Source: Kalmusia sp. IMI 367209
Lineage: Eukaryota; Ascomycota; Dothideomycetes; Pleosporales; Didymosphaeriaceae
NCBI GenBank assembly: GCA_027946365.1
Contig: JAPEUQ010000004.1
Location: forward strand, 1,736,001-1,800,000
DNA: 64,000 bases
Direction of reading: 5' to 3'
The position numbers were made by a program, and so were the translations under genes. Under the pieces are notes generated by a model, which had not been told where the DNA came from, did no database searches, and worked only from the letters and a program-made list of their open reading frames with translations. This document shows, piece after piece, positions 56,440 through 64,000 of the stretch (position 1 is the stretch's first letter; the number at the start of each line of letters is the position of its first letter).

Positions 56440-59195
56440 CTACCCTGACTGCTTGTACAAAGACAAACGATTCCCCGCCCCACAAAACTCCCTCTGATTG
56501 CCCCCACACGTGAATCCACACTCTCCCTCCGCAACCTTCGAGGTCGGATTCGCGAACGTGTTCCCACAGTAGCACTCCGCACCATATTCCGTTCCAAAAT
56601 ATGTGTATCCAGCGCACGTTACAGCGCACTCTTCCACCGACATAGTAGAAGCAGAGGTCCAAACGTCGGAGAGAACGCGCGCATTCACGCTGTCGGTGAA
56701 ACAGCCTTCGTATGTATAATTTGCAATAGATGGATTAATAGTGGGTATAATGGATGTAGCGCTGCGGTAAAGATTGAGACGGTTACTTGCTCCGCAGAAC
56801 TCGGTAACGTTGCCTGCGCAAAGCATGTTGCAATCGCTTGCATCCTGGGGGACGCTTCCACTCTGTACTACGCTACCACAGTAGCACTCGCTATATAATG
56901 TTAGTTATTGTGCCTCGCATAAGTGCAATTTCAAGGCACCTACCTGCTATACTCAACACCAAAGTAGGTTGCGCCATTACAAAGTGACGCACACAGCTCT
57001 ACCGTCATGTTTCCCTGGTTAAATCCACTACCCGTCAATGCTCGCGTACTGGAGCCTTCGCTGTAGCAACCCGTGTAGTTATATCCCGCTATCTGTGGGT
57101 TGATTGGTGAGAAGTACTGCAGGTTTCTGTACAGACTGATGCGATTGGCATCACCACATATTTGTGTTGAGTCACCAGCGCAGCGCATGTTACAGTCTGT
57201 GACAGACTTCTGCGTGCTCGCGGTATCTATAGTATTACCGCAGTAACACTCTTTCGAGTATTCCACGCCGAAGTACTGATACAGTGTACAAGCGCTGGAG
57301 CACTTATCAACGGTCATCCGATCATCGTATGTAAACTTGGCGGAAAGCGCTCGAGGACTCGTAGAATCTGAATAGCATCCTGAAAATCCATATTCTGTAG
57401 TTGAAGTTGGCGTTGTCACCGAAGAGGTGAAAGTAGAAGAAGACGCTGAGATCCCTGGGTCTGTATTTGATCCCGTGCTTGAGCTTGCGGTGGATTTTGT
57501 GTCAATATTTGTCGATGAAGATATTGTGCTCGAAATAGGTGAAAAACTTGAAGTTCGAGAGATGCTAGAGCTGATAATTGAAGACTGAATCGATGTAGAG
57601 GTAGACGGTGGTGCACTGGAACTTTCAGTTGACACTGCCAATGTTGTGCAGGTAGCTGGCAAGCCGCTTAGACTCTTCCGGGTATCGGCAACACTGCCCC
57701 CGACGACACCATAAAGTGCAGATGATGCCTGAGAGTCTGCAAAGCTGAACGTTGCCGAATACAATGTATACGAGCCAACAGCAGATTGGCTCGCCATCGC
57801 TACTGTTACCGCAGAGATTGAAGGAACAGGATTCGGGCTAGCTTGCGGCACTTTTACCATGACTTCTAAGTTCGGTATATCCTGACTGTTGCGAATAGCA
57901 GCAACAGCAGTCAGCTTTCCCGACGAATTTAAGCAGCTCTGTGGTGCCTGGTAGATGACGTCGTCCTTGACCTGGAAACCAAATCCATTATTGTCGAACG
58001 TCTGCGTAGCGTCACTATAGGTAACCACAACGTTAAAAGATGAAATAGAAGTTTCTGCAGAGAGTATTGTAGAGAAGCTGAAAAAGGAGAAGGAGTCGTC
58101 AAAGCCAGCAGCTGTGCCGCTGGCAGTAGTGCTAATGGCTGTCTGCACTGGCGCGCCGTTACGGTCAAAATATGATAGCTGAACTTCAGAAACAGCCTTC
58201 TGGGTGGTGCGCACGCGAATCTCGCCTGTGAACCTGATTCGCGAGCCACTGTCGAGAAGCGTGAGTTGCAGCGCATATGGCTTGACCTCGTAGGGTGTGA
58301 TCGGGTCCGAAAGTTCAGTACCGGCAGGAACGAGATCGATCATTGTCTGGAATAACGACTTACATGCACTCGCAAAAAGGCTGGGATCTTTTGCTAGCGC
58401 TTCGATGGTTGCATTGTTGTCCGCCTGACTGAAAACCTTGAAGTCGGAGTTTCTCTTGTTTGCCACTGATTTGCCAACCACTAGAGGGTCTTTTGTCACG
58501 CCTGACATGTATTCAACTGCAATACTATTATCGAGAATGTATGGCGTGGTATCGAAAGTTGCAAGAGCCTCGTCAGTTATGTCAGGTTGATCCGGACCGT
58601 GAACGCCACCAATCGAATGACCGCACGCAATAAACTGGACCATTCCCTGGTCACCCAGCCCCATTCTTGCAAATTGGTTCCGGAAAATCCCAACAGCATT
58701 TTCAGGTTGGGGAACGAACCCATAGGGGCCTTCTTCTGTGGCATCCACGCGGCCTCCGCGAACTGCAACACTGATATTGCTGCAGGATCGCGTCGCTGCA
58801 TAAGTTCCAGCGGCGATAATGTCGGAAAAAGATGTCAAATCGGACACAAAGGGCGCCCAGGTATATACTGCGTCTCGGGCGAAGGCTCCTTTATTCTCGG
58901 AATTATCGAACTCCCACGCGATTGAACCATCCAAACCGCCAACGCCGGTGTAGATGTTGCCACTAATTGAATCATGGAAGGCAGTCCGAATCCATTCAGC
59001 TCCTGTAATCCGGCTGGCTGAAAGTCCTTTTGAACAAGGTGTGACTGGAATAGCAAATCCTCTGGATCGGTGACCTGTGTTGAGAAACAGTATGTCTTCT
59101 AATTCATCCGTAGGTGCCGGCCAGGTCGGCACTGCGACGACCGAAAATTGCTGACACGCTAGCAAGCTAGCGAGAGTGAATGTTTTGAAATGCAT
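56440..59195 (-). CDS. Secreted heme peroxidase with three WSC domains
   Basis: Two exons, 59195-56944 and 56890-56440 (intron 53 bp), about 900 aa. A signal peptide (MHFKTFTLASLLACQQFSVV) precedes a plant/fungal-type peroxidase domain with the distal histidine in EWIRTAFHDSISG and the proximal histidine in QFIACGHSIGGVHGPDQPD. A beta-rich region follows, then a Ser/Thr-rich linker (about residues 520-600) likely O-glycosylated. Three WSC carbohydrate-binding cysteine domains end the protein: GFSGCYSDSTSPRALS, YNYTGCYSEGSSTRALT and YTYEGCFTDSVNARVLS, each with ECYCGN/ECYCGS and CG..NR.SLY. The intron falls inside the second WSC domain. It probably binds the cell wall or plant polysaccharide while using H2O2; the reducing substrate is unknown. 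No GPI or membrane anchor is seen. Confidence 0.87.
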
Positions 59196-60533
59196 GGGTC
59201 ATGGATGAACGATGGATGAGGTTCATAGTCGAAAAGCGAAAAGCATATCAGCAAGGCTCAAGAAACATCAGAGCGAATACACCAACGCTTTTGACTGAAT
59301 ATTGAAGACCATTGCCGAATCCAGAATCCTGGCAGCGGTTTGACCGACGTCCCATCAAAGGCGTCAGCTATGCCGTGGCTAGATCAATTGCAACCGATGC
59401 ATATGCATATAGATAACGCAGGATTGGCAGATCGAAGATGCTGTCGGAATTTGCAGCGCTGCGGCGCATACCAAGTGGAAAAAGCATGGTTCAGCCGCCC
59501 TGGTCAGGCCCGAGGAGACGGGTGTTTTTCAGCATAAGCTTCTTAAGGTCGAAAATAGGAAGTCGCTTGCGCCAAATCGATATCTCGTGCATATATTAAG
59601 CAGCTGATAGCGCAAAGCTGGCTGATAGAGCTCCCGCAAACCGAGTGTCTTCGGAAATGCGGGCAGTCATACTATCGCGCAGAGACGCCATGCCAATGCG
59701 GTCCATGGTATGTTCCGCACAGAGCCACGGCACCACTGTAAACCTCATTGACGCCGCCAACCTTGTTAGCTGCTGTTCTGCGAGAAACCCGCACGACGCC
59801 TGATTGGTATACGTAGCGAGACGACCCGCGTTTCTCTCCTAAATGTTGGGGGCTGATGTGGCGAGTTCTTCGCGTCTAGACCACCCAGACTTGTATTCAG
59901 CAAAGTCTTCCCTTCCCACTTCAACTTCGTGCATGTGGCTAGTTTGCGTTGCCCGTGACATTCAGCAAGTGTAGGGATTCCTAGTTTCGAAAGTACTCTA
60001 ATCGCTTATCACACTAAGGATCCAGCGCGAGGTTCGGGAGTAATTTCCCAAGTCCCTCCTAGGCCGCTATTACTATATATACTTTGCATTACCCCAGTGT
60101 ATGCAATACATAAGAAAACATCGCACCTTCCCGATCTTTTGGTAAGGCAGAGGATTCACAGATAATCGCAGCATCTGATGTTGCACGTATACCTAAGACT
60201 GAACTGTCGTACGTACAAGAGTGATATTGTTATTAAAGCTCTGGAGCGTTGCTGCTGCTATTGAGAGTCATTACGTAGCCCCTTAGCAGTTAGCCATAAT
60301 GTGAGGAGTACGTATGACGAAAGTAGGATGACTACGAACTCGTCCTTGTTAGTGCCTAGTAGTCATAAATCTGCACAGCGTCAGTATACAAAATAGGGGC
60401 TTGTGTCGTTTGTCCTTCACCGGCGATTAACAGACTTCTGGCATGAATTCAGGTTAAGACAGACAGTGGTATTATAAGTGCATAATTCCAGAGTTTCTCG
60501 AACACTTATACCGAAGACATACAAGAATTCCGG
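59196..60533. other. Gene-free interval, 1.3 kb
   Basis: This is the promoter side of the peroxidase gene and the 3' flank of the next minus-strand gene. No coding or RNA feature is supported. Confidence 0.4.
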
Positions 60534-61370
60534 TCAATCATCTCTCAAATACACCGGCTTAGGCCCACAACCATACCCAGCCTTGGCAACCACACTCCTA
60601 AGCTCTCTCAAAGCTCCAGTAATAAGCTTCTTCTTCCTCATATGCTGCGCATTGCTCTCCGAAGCCCATCTATGCGGGATGCAAAGCACGCCCTTCGGCG
60701 CATCGCGCCACTCCAGCTTTTTATCATTGCGTCCCCCCAGGCTATTCACAACGGCTTGTAAGGCGATCGCGTCCTCGTCATTGTGCTTCATGTGTCCGTT
60801 GTTCATCTTAGCGTAGGCTAGGTAATCCCTAGACTTGCCGTGTTCGTCCACGCGTTCGAGGAAACAGATCTCGACGTCGATGTTGGAAGGCTTCTGGGGG
60901 AACGCGCGTCTACATCTTCCTGTATCATGCGTTAGTGATGGATTCTGTCGAGGCTGATGTTTTTGGAACAGGGCAAAGGACGTGGACGTACTAGTGATTA
61001 GCCATTTGCGAAATATCTGCCGGAGACTGAGATCGGGTTTTACAATCAAATAACAGCTGTGAGTGTCCATTGTGCCAGGTTTGTACCCCAAGTTTATATT
61101 GGGTGCCGATATCTGAAAAGCGTGTGCTGCAGGCACGAGCGAAGACTTAGGGGCCAACGTAGGCTGGGTGTAGTCTATACTCTCAAGGCCTTTGAACAAT
61201 GTGCTAATCTCGTGCTCCGTGTGTGTATTGGGTGTAAGTATATTATCGTTGTGTGTCAATATTTCTTGGTCGCTTGCAACAGGCACAGGATGAGTCTGCG
61301 GTTGTATGGCTTTCTGAATGGAGTCTAAATTTGATGGACTGTTCGCTATTGCGTCAGATTCGTGCTCCAT
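60534..61370 (-). CDS. Uncharacterised protein
   Basis: Two exons, 61370-60992 and 60919-60534, about 254 aa. The 72-bp intron has clear signals (GTACGT, CACTAAC branch site, ATACAG) and is in frame, so a simple reading would keep it. I do not recognise the family. The N-terminal 80 residues are polar and repetitive in His/Thr/Asn (for example LTHNDNILTPNTHTEHE). The C-terminal part looks folded: DLSLRQIFRKWLIT, NIDVEICFLERVDEHGK, NDEDAIALQAVVNSLGG and a basic KKLITGALRELRSVVAKAG. No signal peptide or membrane segment is seen. The start ATG at 61370 could be preceded by further exons. Confidence 0.5.
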   Translation of the reverse strand: MEHESDAIANSPSNLDSIQKAIQPQTHPVPVASDQEILTHNDNILTPNTHTEHEISTLFKGLESIDYTQPTLAPKSSLVPAAHAFQISAPNINLGYKPGTMDTHSCYLIVKPDLSLRQIFRKWLITSTSTSFALFQKHQPRQNPSLTHDTGRCRRAFPQKPSNIDVEICFLERVDEHGKSRDYLAYAKMNNGHMKHNDEDAIALQAVVNSLGGRNDKKLEWRDAPKGVLCIPHRWASESNAQHMRKKKLITGALRELRSVVAKAGYGCGPKPVYLRDD

Positions 61371-62829
61371 ATGTTTGTTAGGTGTAGGTGCCTGTATATC
61401 ATGCGTTTCTGCTTCTTCTCATTCTTCTGCAGACTCAGGTATAGCTTGGGTGGGCACCTCGTACTCTGGGGAGTCCGTACTTTCCGCGGTATTCGGTGCT
61501 GGTTTGCTTGATCGCTAGGACCTTTCTTGAGCGATTGAAAAATTATGAGATCTATGGCTACAAAGAGAAAGTGGTAGTAAAGAGAGATGGAGGGAGATGC
61601 GTAGGCGATAGCTTTATCACCTGGCGCTGACGAGGTATCATGGTGGGAGTCATGGTCGACTCGGAAGTGGCGTAGGTAACACACTGATGATCGGAATCAT
61701 CGAAGCAGATATCGTCGTCTCAAAGACCTACGTTTAGAGAGGGTGTGTGAGTCCCAACCGGGTGTAGGATCGTATTGTCGAGCGTGCAAGGATATCGCAA
61801 CAACAAGTGAAACGATGACACTGGCAATCAAGATCGAGATCTCAGATCTAAGTCAATTCCTCGGTAATGGCTCCCAGCCAAGCCGATGTCTGTTCCAGGT
61901 CTGAGCAAGCAAGCACAAACTTGGTTGTTGATGTTTGGAGCCAGCGTATCATACGATGTAGTGAGCCACGGTACCCCGGCGTGCCGTGTCTTCCGATCGC
62001 AGAATCCGTTGGCATGCAGTCTCAATTCAAAGACATGTCCAAGTTGTTTCAATGAAGCAGCAGGATACATGGAATGCAAGATGACACTACTGCTGTGAGC
62101 TCAGCGGGTGGAATCGCCTGCTCTTCCTGCTCCCCAGCCAATGCGCTCTTTGCCGAAAGGTCACAACCTGGTCTGTAAACAGTAGTAGGTGCTTGTATTG
62201 GCAGATAAGGAATATTGGCGGATTATTGATAGGCGTAGCATACGCGGCGCAGGGCTGCATCGGGAGCGCTGCCGAGGGCTGCACTGATGGTGAAGCTGCT
62301 CCGCCGTGATGCCAGCCACCAATTGCGCGGTCCACTCGTCGCGCGTTGCCGGATCTCGATGAAGCGTTCGCAGGGACTGCAGGTCGAGGGCTCACTTGTG
62401 TTTCGGCGACCTGCAAGGAACGCCTTGTTAGCCGGCGCTATTGAAGATCTGGGGTGTCCGGTGCGATTGTTGCGGCATATGACGCACTCTGATTGGCGGG
62501 GCGGCCACGAGTTGCGGCGCGAGGCTGGGAAACCAGCCACACCGAATGCACAACACAAACACAGCGAGGTCCCCGACCAAAGCTCCCAACCGCACCATCG
62601 CCAGGGCTTCATGCAGGCAGTCGTTCTTTTGGCTTCGTCGCCCATTCTCGCCTTCGTTCTCTGAGTTCCAGCGTTCTGCTCCCGCAATTGTAGCGTATGC
62701 ACTGCATCGAGGCTCATCGTAGCTGCTTGCGCGGCTCTACCCACCCCTCCTCTGGACCGTCACTCTCGCACTCTTCGTTAGCACGCCCTGAGGGTCGAAT
62801 ATTCCTGGGACATTTAGGACACCACGATC
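61371..62829. promoter_or_regulatory. Divergent interval before the C2 gene
   Basis: It lies between two divergent genes. Overlapping open frames at 62087-62744 (minus) and 62287-62664 (plus) have no recognisable content and mirror each other, so they are not called. Confidence 0.4.
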
Positions 62830-64000
62830 ATGGCTACGAAGCTGGTAAAACCTGGGGCGCTGGGCGGCAATCACACCGCGGGAATCTACTCCGACATGAC
62901 GGTTGACGGGCCTGTGATTGGTACTCTGGTCGCCATCATAGACCGGGCAAAAAACCTGCCGAACCGGCGCTCTATGGGAAAGCAGGATCCATACTGTGCT
63001 GCTCGTCTGGGCAAGGAAGCAAAGAAGACGACAACAGACCGCCGAGGCGGACAGACACCTCGATGGTACGCCCAAATCCACCACAGTAATATCGCCACTC
63101 ATACTGACACGATCCAGGGATCAGGAACTTCGATTCACCGTCCACGACTCGGCCGACTACCACCAGCTCAAAGTGTCCGTATTCAATGACGACAAGAAGA
63201 CGGAACTGATCGGTGAGACTTGGGTGAACCTCGAAGCCGTCATCGTCCCGGGTGGTGGACAAAGCGATACCTGGCACGGCCTAATTTGCAAGGGCAAATA
63301 CGCTGGAGAGGTCCGCATTGAGCTCACATTCTATGACACCCGACCTAAGGAAGAAAAGGCGCCGGTAGAGAAGAAGCAGCAGAGTGCAAGGCCAGGTGGA
63401 AGCCCGGCAGTTGGCGGACCACGCGAAAGCACGCCCGTCAAACGGCGACCATTACCCTCTGACCCCACGGGAGCATCGCCCTCTCCCGTACATACACCAG
63501 AGCAGCGCGGTTTACGTGGGATCCAGGCAGGTCCGCGTAGCTACGGAAGTCCCCGTCAGCGTCCCAACGACCATACACCGGCACAGCAACGCTCAAGCCA
63601 GCATGCAGATACACCTTCCCGCAGACCTCTGCCAGGTGCTTCGCCCTTGAACGAAACACCACCACCAAAACAGCACACTGCCCAACCGCAACCTCCGGCG
63701 CCACGACCCGCTGAACACGAAGCGTATCATACCCCGCCGAATCCACGGTCATCCAATGCGAGCATTCCTCAGTATCACGAAAATGGCTTCGACATGTCAT
63801 ACACTGCCCCCAAACCGTACGAGGTGCAGCCGGTGGACGCCCATCCCGGGAATCGGACCATATCACAGGATAACTTCAGGTCTTCGCGCCGTCTATCGCA
63901 CAATCCTCCACCTGAACTACCACATTCATACTCTGCTCCGGCAATTCCGAATAACTACACACGTGAGCCTGAGCCTATCCAACCAGACCCATACTATGCA
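62830..64000 (+). CDS. C2-domain protein, Inn1/Fic1-like (partial, runs off the edge)
   Basis: Exon 1 is 62830-63065, intron 63066-63117, and exon 2 is open to the end of the window. A single N-terminal C2 domain spans about residues 25-150: GPVIGTLVAIIDRAKNLPNR, KQDPYCAARLGKEAKKT, then after the intron WDQELRFTVHDSADYHQLKV, DKKTELIGETWVNLEAVIV and GEVRIELTFYD. The intron removal is needed to give TPRWDQELRF, a conserved C2 strand. The rest is a long Pro/Ser/Arg-rich disordered tail. This layout matches fungal ingression proteins (Inn1, Fic1) that act at the cytokinetic ring and septum through a proline-rich tail binding SH3 proteins. The 3' end is beyond the window. Confidence 0.82.

Noticed and set aside
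62087..62744. Mirror-image open frames before the C2 gene
   Set aside because: Both strands are open over the same GC-rich DNA with no protein features; treated as chance.

Overview
The window is eukaryotic nuclear DNA from a filamentous ascomycete. The evidence is the set of short GT-AG introns (about 43-80 bp, with CTAAC-like branch sites near the acceptor), intergenic gaps of 0.2-3.5 kb, and fungal-specific families (Opy2, HET domain, WSC peroxidase, chitin synthase, TmpA-like reductase, fungal STAND-type N-terminal domain). Gene content suggests Pezizomycotina, perhaps Dothideomycetes; the class is a guess. I found 23 protein genes, 11 on the plus strand and 12 on the minus strand. I saw no convincing tRNA, rRNA or intact transposon.

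Layout. 0.5-9.1 kb: a BTB protein split by an insertion, a TmpA-like membrane oxidoreductase, cytoplasmic tryptophanyl-tRNA synthetase and a PRELI/Ups1-like mitochondrial lipid-transfer protein. 9.7-18 kb: a decayed STAND-type N-domain/ubiquitin-like/zinc/TPR gene, a cytochrome P450 and a secreted DUF3455-like protein, separated by long non-coding gaps. 21.4-31.4 kb: aminodeoxychorismate lyase (frame broken), TOM70, an uncharacterised gene, an allantoate-permease-type MFS transporter and a conserved mitochondrial protein. 32.7-52.9 kb: signalling and housekeeping genes, namely OPY2 (HOG/osmosensing anchor), SNF1 (AMPK catalytic subunit), an F-box protein, an 11-knuckle CCHC protein, a division-1 chitin synthase, low-molecular-weight tyrosine phosphatase and 5-hydroxyisourate hydrolase. 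53.5-64 kb: a HET-domain protein, a secreted heme peroxidase with three WSC domains, an uncharacterised gene and a C2-domain cytokinesis protein that runs off the right edge.

The genes do not form an obvious cluster or pathway. Two patterns stand out. First, several unrelated genes carry small frame breaks (STAND/TPR gene, aminodeoxychorismate lyase, 27-kb gene, mitochondrial protein, 5-hydroxyisourate hydrolase). Two of these fall exactly in runs of six G and would be repaired by one base fewer, so base-calling or assembly indels must be separated from real decay. Second, the most unusual architecture is the fusion of a fungal STAND-type N-terminal domain and a ubiquitin-like/zinc module directly to an eight-repeat TPR array with no NB-ARC domain. 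Exon coordinates in the entries are hand-derived from splice motifs and reading-frame phase; family assignments come from recognition of motifs, not from a database search.
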